A stretch of DNA of 64,000 nt from Streptomyces sp. NBC_01264 (GTDB lineage: Bacteria; Actinomycetota; Actinomycetes; Streptomycetales; Streptomycetaceae). This document shows positions 35,460 to 42,261 of the stretch, in pieces (the stretch's first letter is position 1; each line of letters begins with the position of its first letter). The stretch covers positions 1,178,001 through 1,242,000 of the forward strand of contig NZ_JAPEOX010000002.1 of the NCBI RefSeq assembly GCF_026340675.1. The letters run 5' to 3'. A program made the position numbers and the translations under genes. The notes below the pieces were generated by a model, which was not told the DNA's origin, did no database searches, and saw only the letters and a program-made list of their open reading frames with translations.

Positions 35460-36728
35460 TCAGGCGCTCTCCAGGTACTGGCCGTCGTACGGGGCCGAGG
35501 GCTGCTGCTCGGGGACGGAGTAGGGGTCGGCGTACGGGTCCGCGTACGGGTCCGCGTACGGATCGGCGTACTCCTCGCTCGGCAGCGGCGCCCCGTCGGG
35601 GCCCACCAGCGTCCCGGGGTCGCTGGGGAGCTGCCCGGGCAGGTCGGAGGGGATGTCGGTGGCGGGCGGCGGGCCCGTGGGCACGCCGGACGAGGGCTGG
35701 TCGGGCGCCGTCGGGGTGTTCGGGCCGGCCGGGTCGCCGGGGGCGCTGGGTGCCGTCTGCGGGGAGCTCGGCGGGCAGTCGGGCAGGCTCGGGGCGGGGC
35801 TGGCGCCGGGGCTCGGCGGGCCGGTGGGCGGCGGCTCGGTGCGGGCCAGGCTGTTGCTCTCCGGGGTCCGGCACGGTTCCGGAGAGGTGCCGGGCGGGGT
35901 CGCGGGCCCGCCGGGGATCCCGTCCGCCGGATCGTACGGGGGCGGCGTCTTGGGGGTGCGGTCCTGGGCTCCGTCGTCACCGATGGTGCGCTCGATCCAG
36001 GTGTTGTCGGCGACGTTGACGATGACCAGGTTGTTGATCACCTGCATGGTCGGCTCGATGACCACGACCTGGGCGGGCTGGTAGCCGCCCCAGGGCTCCC
36101 CCTTGAGCACCGGTGCGCCCTTGGCGGCGCGCGGGGCGAGCAGCGGGTTCCCGCAGGCGCAGCGGACGCGGGGCATTCCGTGAGCGTCCACGAGGACGGC
36201 GGTGCCGGCCTGGAGGACGGACTGGAAGGCGTTGGGCTTCCCGCCGACGAAGCCGTGGTTGGTCATCCGGGTGTCGGCGCGCAGCACGACCGGGGTGAGG
36301 CCGCGCAGGAAGTCGGGGATCTGCCCCTGCTCCACCTGGGAGGCCTCGGCGAAGGCGCGGGCCTTGGCGTCGTCGGAGGTCAGGGACTCGACCTGCGCCT
36401 CCACGTCGCAGCTGCCGAGGCGCTGGGTTCCGCCGTACAGGCCGGGGGTGGCCGCGTTGACGGTACGGATACCCTGGCCGGTCGCGTTGGGCAGCGGGGG
36501 CTGGACGGGGGCCGATTCGCCGGTGGCGGAGGAGGTGGTGAAGGGGTCCGGGCCGGCCGAGGCCACGGGTTGGAGGTGGACGTCCTGGCTCTCGGCGGCG
36601 GGGCCCTTGGTCCGTCCCTCGTCGGCGGAGGCACCGCAGGCCGCGGCGAGGAGTCCGAGGACGGTGAAGAGGGCCGCAAGGGCCGGTGCGTGACGACGCG
36701 GCGCCTGACGAGGTGTCGGTGCGTACAC
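35460..36728 (-). CDS. DUF6777-type lipoprotein with YADP repeats
   Basis: A 422-residue lipoprotein: APALAALFTVLGLLAAACG supplies signal and lipobox. A globular domain spans about 75-275 (TPGLYGGTQRLGSCDVEAQ, ADTRMTNHGFVGGKPNAFQSVLQAGTAVLVD, CACGNPL), the DUF6777 pattern. A Pro/Ser/Thr-rich linker of more than 100 residues ends in four YADP units and an acidic tail. GTG 36728 follows GGGAG at good spacing. Same strand and 25 bp upstream of the PAS-GAF-PP2C gene, so it may be part of that signalling unit, for example as its extracellular sensor; inference. Confidence 0.8.
   Translation of the reverse strand: MYAPTPRQAPRRHAPALAALFTVLGLLAAACGASADEGRTKGPAAESQDVHLQPVASAGPDPFTTSSATGESAPVQPPLPNATGQGIRTVNAATPGLYGGTQRLGSCDVEAQVESLTSDDAKARAFAEASQVEQGQIPDFLRGLTPVVLRADTRMTNHGFVGGKPNAFQSVLQAGTAVLVDAHGMPRVRCACGNPLLAPRAAKGAPVLKGEPWGGYQPAQVVVIEPTMQVINNLVIVNVADNTWIERTIGDDGAQDRTPKTPPPYDPADGIPGGPATPPGTSPEPCRTPESNSLARTEPPPTGPPSPGASPAPSLPDCPPSSPQTAPSAPGDPAGPNTPTAPDQPSSGVPTGPPPATDIPSDLPGQLPSDPGTLVGPDGAPLPSEEYADPYADPYADPYADPYSVPEQQPSAPYDGQYLESA
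35525..35572 (-). repeat. 12-bp tandem repeat encoding YADP units
   Basis: Four near-identical 12-bp units (GCGTACGGGTCC type on the plus strand) near the 3' end of the lipoprotein gene encode consecutive Tyr-Ala-Asp-Pro units. Confidence 0.75.
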
Positions 36729-36811
36729 GTTACATCTCCCTTTTCGCCCCGGTTGCTCCCTCTTGTCTGCCGTATGTACGGGGTGGCCGCAACCGGAGAT
36801 CACGGATCCGA

Positions 36812-36839
36812 CGCTCTCTTGAACATGTTCAAGAGAGCG
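36812..36839. promoter_or_regulatory. 28-bp perfect palindrome, operator O1
   Basis: Bases 36812-36839 are a perfect palindrome centred between 36825 and 36826; the inner 14 bp are TTGAACATGTTCAA and the flanks are CGCTCTC / GAGAGCG. It overlaps the -35 element of the promoter for the YndJ operon, so a bound protein would block transcription. The TTGAAC-N2-GTTCAA core is a common type of TetR-family operator. Confidence 0.75.
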
Positions 36840-36847
36840 CCTAGGCT
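36819..36847 (+). promoter_or_regulatory. Candidate vegetative promoter of the YndJ operon
   Basis: TTGAAC (36819-36824), a 17-bp spacer, then TAGGCT (36842-36847): a good match to the main Streptomyces promoter class, 56 bp before the GTG start. Confidence 0.6.
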
Positions 36848-36880
36848 CACGACCGTGAGTTGAACGCGTTCAACGCGTTC
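36846..36880. promoter_or_regulatory. Second operator cluster O2 before the YndJ operon
   Basis: CTCAC-GACC-GTGAG (36846-36859) is followed by TTGAACGCGTTCAA (36860-36873), a perfect palindrome with the same TTGAAC/GTTCAA half-sites as O1, and by an overlapping second AACGCGTT copy (36872-36879). It lies at and just after the expected transcription start. Confidence 0.65.
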
Positions 36881-36902
36881 GTTCCGAGGAGGGGGATCCG
36901 CG

Positions 36903-37925
36903 GTGACCGTGCTGGTGAATCTGATCGTCGCGCTGGGCATGCTCTACGTCGTCCCGGCGGGTCTGCGCCTGATCGATCCGGTCCGGTTCGGGCGGACGGC
37001 CCGGCTCTGGCCGCTGTTCGCGGCCCCCGGAGCGGTCTGCCTGTGGCTGCCCCGGGGAGCCCCGGCCACGGCACTCGCCGCGCTCTACGCGGCGGCGACC
37101 CTGGCCCTGGCGGTGCGGGCCCCGGTGCCGGCGGTACGGGCCTTGGTCCCGGCTGTACGGGGTCCGGGTTGGGCGGTACGGGCGGCCACGCCCGGACGGG
37201 GCACCGGTCCGGGACCTGGACCCGGACTCGGGCCTGGCCCCGGACCCGGGCCCGGACCCGCCGAAGTGGCCGTGCTCACCGCGCTGGTGGCGCCCTCGGT
37301 CGCCGGGACCGCCCTGGTCGCCGAACGCGCCGGACACCGGCTCTTCGGCTTCGACCTCGACATCCTGGCCCTGACCGTGCCGCACTTCCACTTCGCCGGT
37401 TTCACCGCGGCCCTGGTCGCCGGCCTGGTGTGCCGGGCCTCCGCCGCCGGAGCCCTCGCGCGCTGGGCGGCGTACAGCGTCCCGGCCGGGACCGGGCTCG
37501 TGCTCCTCGGCTACTTCATCGACGACTGGGCCGAGCTGGTGGGCGCGGTGACGCTGACCGGCGGCATGTGGGCGGTGGCCCTGCTGACCTGGCGGGACGT
37601 CCGTCCCGGGGCCCGCGGTCGGGACCGGATCACCGGCGCGCTGCTCGCGTGCTCGGCGGTCGTTCTGGTGGCCACCATGCTGCTCGCCCTGTGGTGGGCC
37701 CTCGGCGAGGCCACCGGGATCGTGCACCCCACCCTGACCTGGATGGCCGCGACCCACGGCCTCGGCAACGCCCTCGGCTTCGGCCTGTGCTCGCTGCTGG
37801 CCTGGCGCCGCCTGACCACATCGGCCGCTCGGCCCGCACCCGCACCCTCACCCACGCCTGCACCCGCACCTACACCCGCATCCGCGCCCGCCGCCCTGCC
37901 CGACCGAACGGAGATCCCGGCGTGA
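36903..37925 (+). CDS. YndJ-family integral membrane protein
   Basis: A 340-residue protein with about eight membrane helices. The family signature is seen in PHFHFAGFTAALVAGLV, then GTGLVLLGYFIDDWAELVGA and PTLTWMAATHGLGNALGFGLCSLLAW. An unusual Gly/Pro-rich insertion (GPGPGPGLGPGPGPGPGP, about residues 101-119) interrupts the N-terminal part and derives from a short DNA repeat (37199-37262). GTG 36903 follows GGAGGGGG. Its stop overlaps the next start (GTGA), so it is coupled to the DUF1990 gene. Function unknown. Confidence 0.85.
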   Translation: MTVLVNLIVALGMLYVVPAGLRLIDPVRFGRTARLWPLFAAPGAVCLWLPRGAPATALAALYAAATLALAVRAPVPAVRALVPAVRGPGWAVRAATPGRGTGPGPGPGLGPGPGPGPGPAEVAVLTALVAPSVAGTALVAERAGHRLFGFDLDILALTVPHFHFAGFTAALVAGLVCRASAAGALARWAAYSVPAGTGLVLLGYFIDDWAELVGAVTLTGGMWAVALLTWRDVRPGARGRDRITGALLACSAVVLVATMLLALWWALGEATGIVHPTLTWMAATHGLGNALGFGLCSLLAWRRLTTSAARPAPAPSPTPAPAPTPASAPAALPDRTEIPA

Positions 37926-38518
37926 CCCGCCTCATCAGCGAAGCCCGCAGCACCTTCAACTACCCCGAGCGGGGCGCCACGGCCCGGCGGCCACTGCCCG
38001 CCGGGTACCACTTCACCCACCACCGCACCCGGGTCGGACACGGGCAGGCAGCGCTGGACGCCGCCGGGGCCGCCGTCACCACCTTCCGCGCACACCGCGC
38101 CTCGGGCATGCTCGTCGCGGCCGGAGCGTTCCCCGTCCGGCCCGGTGACCGGGTCGTGGTCGGGATCGGGATCGGCCCGGTGCGGATCGACGCCCCGTGC
38201 GAGGTGATCTGGACCGCGTACGAGCCCCGGCGGACCGGTTTCGCGTACGGGACGCTGAGCGGGCATCCCGAGTGCGGCGAGGAGTCCTTCGTGGTGGACA
38301 TGGAGGCCGACGGCTCGGTGTGGTTCGAGGTGAACGCCTTCAGCCGCCCGGCGAGCTGGTACACCCGCCTGGCGGGCCCGGTCGTCCCCTTCCTCCAGCA
38401 GGCCTACGCCCGCCGTCTCGGCCGGTACGTCCGGCAGCTGGCGACCGGTGACCGGCCGGCCGGATACTGGAGGCGATGGACTGGTTCACGGCGCCCGGAT
38501 ACTGGCTGGGACGGCTGA
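37922..38518 (+). CDS. DUF1990 family protein
   Basis: A 198-residue protein with the DUF1990 pattern: FNYPERGAT ... LPAGYHFTHHRTRVGHG, VVVGIGIGPVRIDAPCEVIWTAYEPRRTGFAYGTLSGHPECGEESFVV. The last residues run on as RRPDTGWDG. GTG 37922 overlaps the YndJ stop by 4 bp, and its 3' end overlaps the next gene by 43 bp. The fold is thought to be START/polyketide-cyclase-like lipid-binding, but no activity is known. The operon context suggests a membrane-related role. Confidence 0.87.
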   Translation: MTRLISEARSTFNYPERGATARRPLPAGYHFTHHRTRVGHGQAALDAAGAAVTTFRAHRASGMLVAAGAFPVRPGDRVVVGIGIGPVRIDAPCEVIWTAYEPRRTGFAYGTLSGHPECGEESFVVDMEADGSVWFEVNAFSRPASWYTRLAGPVVPFLQQAYARRLGRYVRQLATGDRPAGYWRRWTGSRRPDTGWDG

Positions 38519-39912
38519 TCTTCCAGCGGGCCCTGGCCGGTGTCTACCTCGTCGCCTTCGCCGGGGCCGCCCTGCAGTTCCGGGCACTGATCGGGGCGCA
38601 CGGCATGCTGCCCGTGCCGCACCACCTGCGGTACGTGCCCTTCCGCCGCGCCCCGAGCCTGTTCCACCTGCACTACTCCGACCGGTTCTTCGCCGCCTGC
38701 GCCTGGACCGGCGCGGCCCTGGCGGCGGCGCTGGCCGCGGGGGCGGGGGACGCGGTGCCCCTGGGCGCGGCCATGGCGATGTGGGCGCTGCTGTGGCTGC
38801 TGTACCTGTCGATCGTGAACGTGGGGCAGACCTGGTACTCCTTCGGCTGGGAGTCGCTGCTGCTGGAGGTCGGCTTCCTGGCCGTGTTCCTCGGCAACGC
38901 GCGGGCGGGGCCGCCGGTGCTGGTGCTGTGGCTGCTGCGCTGGGTGGTCTTCCGGGTGGAGTTCGGCGCGGGGCTCATCAAGATGCGCGGCGACCCCTGC
39001 TGGCGCCGGCTCACCTGCCTGTACTTCCATCACGAGACGCAGCCGATGCCCGGCCCGCTGAGCTGGTTCTTCCACCATCTGCCGAAGCCGCTGCACCGGG
39101 TGGAGTGCGCCGCCAACCACGTGACCCAACTGGTCGTGCCCGTCCTGCTGTTCACTCCGCAGCCGGTGGCCTCGTACGCCGCCGCGGTCATCGTGGCGAC
39201 CCAGCTGTGGCTGGTGGTGTCGGGGAACTTCGCCTGGCTGAACTGGATCACGATCACGGCGGCCCTGCCGGCCTTCGACTTCAGCGCACTGGCGGGCGAC
39301 CCGCCGCCGGCCGCCTCCCGGCAGGGGCCGCTCTGGTACGTGGTGCTGGTGTGCGGGGTGACCGCGCTGGTGCTCGTGCTGAGCCGGCATCCGGTGGCCA
39401 ACATGATCTCGCGCGGCCAGGTCATGAACCGGTCCTTCGACCCCCTCCATCTGGTGAACACCTACGGGGCGTTCGGCACGGTGGGCCGGATCCGCGAGGA
39501 GGTGGTGGTCGAGGGCACCGCGGACCTGCGGCCCCGGGAGGACGGCGCGTGGCGGGAGTACGGCTTCCGGGGCAAGCCGGGTGACGTGCGCCGGATCCCG
39601 CGCCAGTTCGCCCCGTACCACCTGCGCCTCGACTGGCTCATGTGGTTCGCGGCGCTCTCCCCCGGCTACGCCCGCGACTGGTTCGGCCCGTTCGTGGAGC
39701 GCCTCCTGGCGGGCGACCGGGACACCCTGAAACTGCTCCGCCACAATCCCTTCCCGGACGCGCCGCCCCACTACGTCCGCGCACGGCTGTACCGCTACCG
39801 GTTCACGACGTGGCGGGAGCTGCGCGAGACGGGCGCGTGGTGGCACCGCACCTTCGTACGGGAATACCTGCCACCGACACGGCTGGAGGACGCCGTCGGT
39901 CGCGTCCGCTAG
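38476..39912 (+). CDS. Lipase maturation factor family (DUF1222) membrane protein
   Basis: A 478-residue membrane protein. An N-terminal segment (WFTAPGYWLGRLIFQRALAGVYLVAF) is followed by several helices, the conserved block VNVGQTWYSFGWESLLLEVGFLAVFLG, RVEFGAGLIKMRGDPCWRRLTCLYFHHETQPMPGPLSWFFHHLP, and a soluble C-terminal domain (EYGFRGKPGDVRRIPRQFAPYHLRLDWLMWF). Vertebrate LMF proteins help lipases fold in the ER; the bacterial role is unknown. It overlaps DUF1990 by 43 bp; GGAGG sits just before ATG 38476. Last gene of the YndJ-DUF1990-LMF operon. Confidence 0.9.
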   Translation: MDWFTAPGYWLGRLIFQRALAGVYLVAFAGAALQFRALIGAHGMLPVPHHLRYVPFRRAPSLFHLHYSDRFFAACAWTGAALAAALAAGAGDAVPLGAAMAMWALLWLLYLSIVNVGQTWYSFGWESLLLEVGFLAVFLGNARAGPPVLVLWLLRWVVFRVEFGAGLIKMRGDPCWRRLTCLYFHHETQPMPGPLSWFFHHLPKPLHRVECAANHVTQLVVPVLLFTPQPVASYAAAVIVATQLWLVVSGNFAWLNWITITAALPAFDFSALAGDPPPAASRQGPLWYVVLVCGVTALVLVLSRHPVANMISRGQVMNRSFDPLHLVNTYGAFGTVGRIREEVVVEGTADLRPREDGAWREYGFRGKPGDVRRIPRQFAPYHLRLDWLMWFAALSPGYARDWFGPFVERLLAGDRDTLKLLRHNPFPDAPPHYVRARLYRYRFTTWRELRETGAWWHRTFVREYLPPTRLEDAVGRVR

Positions 39913-40141
39913 GAGCGGACGCTCCAGACCTTGGCCTCCAACCGCGACGCGGTGGGTGGCGGCGGGTCGTCCGGGGACGCTGCGGACGCGGACGGGGCGG
40001 ACGCCGATGGAGCGGGCACAGGCGGACCGGACCCGGGCGAATTCTTGCCGGACCGGCCGGATCGCGCCGGGGCGCCGGGACAACAGGCCGAGGAGAAGCA
40101 CCCGTTGCCCGAGCGGCCGGCTCGTCCGGGGTGTGGGCCGG

Positions 40142-41125
40142 TCAGAGTCCCAGGAGGGCCGCCTCCTGTTCCGCGCTCATGCCCGGCGAGGGCCGGTCGG
40201 GGCGCTGCGGGGCGGCTCCGCCCAGCTCCTGGAGCCAGGTCCAGGTGTCGGCCACGGTCTCCTCGACCGGGCGGCACTTCAGGCCCGCCGCGAGCGCCTT
40301 CGTGACGTCCGCGCCGTACATGTGGTCGTGCATCTCGCCCTCGGGCATCCAGGCCGGCAGTTCCGTCCAGGCCTTTACGCCCACCTCCTCGATCCGGGCC
40401 GGATCGGTCCAGCGGAGCTCGGCGGCGCCTCCGGTCACCTTCGCGCACGCTTCCAGGAAGCTGCCCATCGTGGCGTGGCCGGTCGGGGATACCAGGTTGT
40501 AGGGGCCGCCGTGCCCGGCCTCGGCGGCGTCGAGGGTCCACTGCGCGAGGTCGCGCACGTCCACGTACTGGAGCGGGAGGTCACGCGGCCCTGGGGCGGG
40601 CAGCGGGCCGCCGCGTGCCGTGCGGTTCAGCCACCAGGGCAGCCGGCCGACGTTCTCGTACGGGCCGAGGATGAGCCCGGCGCGGACCAGCAGGGCACGG
40701 TCGCCGAAGGCGTCCACGGCCGCGATCTCGGCGCCGCGCTTGTCCTCGGCGTAGGCGACGGAGTCCGCGTCGGGCGAGCCGTCGACGAGCGGGCCGTCCT
40801 CCTTCAGCCCCGCCGCGGCGGGGTAGGTGTGCACCGAGCGGCTGGATATGTACACGTACCGTCCGACCCGGTCGGCCAGCAGGCGGGCGCTGTCGCGCAC
40901 GGCCGTGGGGGCGCCGCCCCAGGTGTCGACGACGAGGTCCCAGTGCCCTTCGGTGAGGGCGTCCAGGCCTCCGGGGGCGGTGCGGTCCCCGTGCAGGGCC
41001 GTGGTGCCCGGCGGGGGCGCGTGGTGCCCGCGGTGGAAGACGGTGACGTCCCATCCGCGGCTCAGGGCGTCTTCGGTGATCGCGCGCCCGACGAACTCGG
41101 TCCCACCCAGCATCAGTAGCTTCAT
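40142..41125 (-). CDS. NAD-dependent epimerase/dehydratase family protein
   Basis: A 327-residue extended SDR. The nucleotide-binding start is MKLLMLGGTEFVGRAITEDAL, followed by VYISSRSVHTYP and YAEDKRGAEIAAV (Y-x3-K: YAEDK), NVGRLPWWLNR and QYVDVRDLAQW. These are typical of the actinobacterial reductase subgroup acting on sugar or isoprenoid-like substrates, but none can be named. ATG 41125 is chosen because residue 1 begins the Rossmann strand; a start at 41191 would add an unlikely leader. It is transcribed away from the peptide gene that lies upstream on the same strand. Confidence 0.83.
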   Translation of the reverse strand: MKLLMLGGTEFVGRAITEDALSRGWDVTVFHRGHHAPPPGTTALHGDRTAPGGLDALTEGHWDLVVDTWGGAPTAVRDSARLLADRVGRYVYISSRSVHTYPAAAGLKEDGPLVDGSPDADSVAYAEDKRGAEIAAVDAFGDRALLVRAGLILGPYENVGRLPWWLNRTARGGPLPAPGPRDLPLQYVDVRDLAQWTLDAAEAGHGGPYNLVSPTGHATMGSFLEACAKVTGGAAELRWTDPARIEEVGVKAWTELPAWMPEGEMHDHMYGADVTKALAAGLKCRPVEETVADTWTWLQELGGAAPQRPDRPSPGMSAEQEAALLGL

Positions 41126-41253
41126 GCGGGTCAGCCTGCCCGCGCCCCGGGGTGCGCGGAACCCTTGATCGCCCACAGCGATGACGCCCACGGCGTACCG
41201 GCAGCGGGAACTTCCGGGCGCCGTCGCGCATGGAACGCCGTCGGGAAAAGCCG

Positions 41254-41294
41254 CCGCCCGCCGTCCCGGGGCCGTACACCGGGGCGACGGGCGG
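41254..41294 (-). terminator. Imperfect hairpin after the 58-residue peptide gene
   Basis: CCGCCCGCCGTCCCGG (41254-41269) pairs with CCGGGGCGACGGGCGG (41279-41294) at 14 of 16 positions around a 9-base loop, 16 bp beyond the stop of the small peptide gene on the minus strand. Confidence 0.55.
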
Positions 41295-41309
41295 ACCGCG
41301 CCTACGCGT

Positions 41310-41486
41310 CTAGTCGATGCCGGGCAGGATGTGCGGCTCCGCGAGGTCGTCCTCGTAGCCGGCGAGCCGGATCGGAGCGGACCGGGCCCAGACCTCCAGG
41401 TTGCCGAGGGTCTCGGGGCGCTTGCTGTTCCGCGTCCCCGTCCGTTCCCTGGGAGCCTGTTCCGTCGTCGTCAGTTCTGGTGTCAC
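41310..41486 (-). CDS. 58-residue peptide, RiPP-precursor-like
   Basis: A small gene starting at GTG 41486 with a strong AGGAG six bases upstream and ending at TAG 41310-41312. The peptide is MTPELTTTEQAPRERTGTRN, then SKRPETLGNLEVWARSAPIR, then LAGYEDDLAEPHILPGID. A charged, Thr/Arg-rich leader-like first half is followed by a compact hydrophobic/aromatic part and a strongly acidic C-terminal end. There is no signal peptide. The layout resembles precursors of ribosomally made, modified peptides, but no modifying enzyme is recognised next to it. It could instead be a small regulatory protein. Confidence 0.7.
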   Translation of the reverse strand: MTPELTTTEQAPRERTGTRNSKRPETLGNLEVWARSAPIRLAGYEDDLAEPHILPGID

Positions 41487-41777
41487 CGCGCACTCCTATG
41501 TGTCGCGTAACCCGGCGGGCGAACCGCGCGCCGGTGCGGGAAGAGAAGGTTTCCGGACGCGGTGGCGCCTTGGTGGAGCGAGGGCCCGTGTGGGGCTCTC
41601 TTGGCGATCAGAGTACACATATGAGCGCACCCCTGCTCGATAGCATAGTAAAATCCGCTCCGGACAGCTTGTTTTCGCCACGAGTTCATCACCTCGCACG
41701 TCGGCGCGTCGCGTACGGCTGATCTGCTCGACGGCGCCATACGGGTGATACGCGGTCGGGCGACGGAAGGAACGACA
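41487..41777. other. Divergent region between the small peptide and HD-like genes
   Basis: The stretch 41610-41700 is clearly AT-richer than its surroundings and on the minus strand reads TTTTACTATGCTATCG, a plausible -10 region (TATGCT) for the peptide gene. A possible 45-codon upstream frame on the minus strand (41483-41620, starting MCTLIAKRAPHG) has AGGGG nine bases before its ATG, and its TGA overlaps the peptide GTG. Whether it is translated is unclear. Confidence 0.4.
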
Positions 41778-42161
41778 GTGGCGAAGTCCGAGGTGCCGGT
41801 GGTCGTCGGAAGCGTCGGGGAACTGATGGACCTGCTGCGGAGCGGGCACGGCGACGGCCATGGGCTGCGCGTCGCCGCGCTGCTGCGCCGGTCGCACCCC
41901 TCCGACAAGGAACTGCAGGTCGCGGGGCTGTTGATCGATCACCCCGCGGAGGCGATCCGCCCCTTGCTGGGCGAGCGGGTGGCCCGGCTCGTACGGCTCC
42001 ACGGACCGGGGGCACCGGCTCCCGGGCCCGACCCCGACGCGGAGTCCCTCGGCCACGCGGCGGAGGCGGGCCGCTCCACGGGGCTGGACGCGGGCGTGCT
42101 GGAGGACTGGCGCCCGGTGCTGGAACTGGTCGCGGCGGGGGCCTACGGCCGCACCGCCTGA
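41778..42161 (+). CDS. Small HD-domain-like protein, probably degenerate
   Basis: A 127-residue protein. GELMDLLRSGHGDGHGLRVAALLRRSHPSDKELQVAGLLIDHP resembles the first helices of HD-superfamily proteins, but the usual LLHD step reads LLIDHP, so the metal-binding HD pair is not in place. IRPLLGERVARLVRLHG and the C-terminal VLEDWRPVLELVAAGAYG also fit that fold. GTG 41778 follows GGAAGG at 7 bp. It is divergent from the 58-residue peptide gene. The activity is unknown and may be lost. Confidence 0.6.
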   Translation: MAKSEVPVVVGSVGELMDLLRSGHGDGHGLRVAALLRRSHPSDKELQVAGLLIDHPAEAIRPLLGERVARLVRLHGPGAPAPGPDPDAESLGHAAEAGRSTGLDAGVLEDWRPVLELVAAGAYGRTA

Positions 42162-42169
42162 ACGGGGAA

Positions 42170-42208
42170 CGCCCCCGGCCCCTCTCGCAAGGAGAGCAAC
42201 CGGGGGCG
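42170..42208. terminator. Bidirectional hairpin between convergent HD-like and SDR genes
   Basis: CGCCCCCGG (42170-42178) pairs with CCGGGGGCG (42200-42208), and inside it CTCTC (42182-42186) pairs with GAGAG (42192-42196). Position and strength support termination from both sides. Confidence 0.75.
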
Positions 42209-42261
42209 CTCATATGAGCCGAGGTTGGTGGCCCGGGGCGGGCGACCCGGGGCCCTGCGGT

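Noticed and set aside
31883..36019. 1378-residue plus-strand open frame
   Set aside because: It spans three real minus-strand genes and the repeat array; an artefact of high GC.
39913..40141. Plus-strand frame starting near 39931 (Asp/Gly-rich) as a small gene
   Set aside because: Low-complexity text, no ribosome binding site, and it runs antisense into the epimerase gene.
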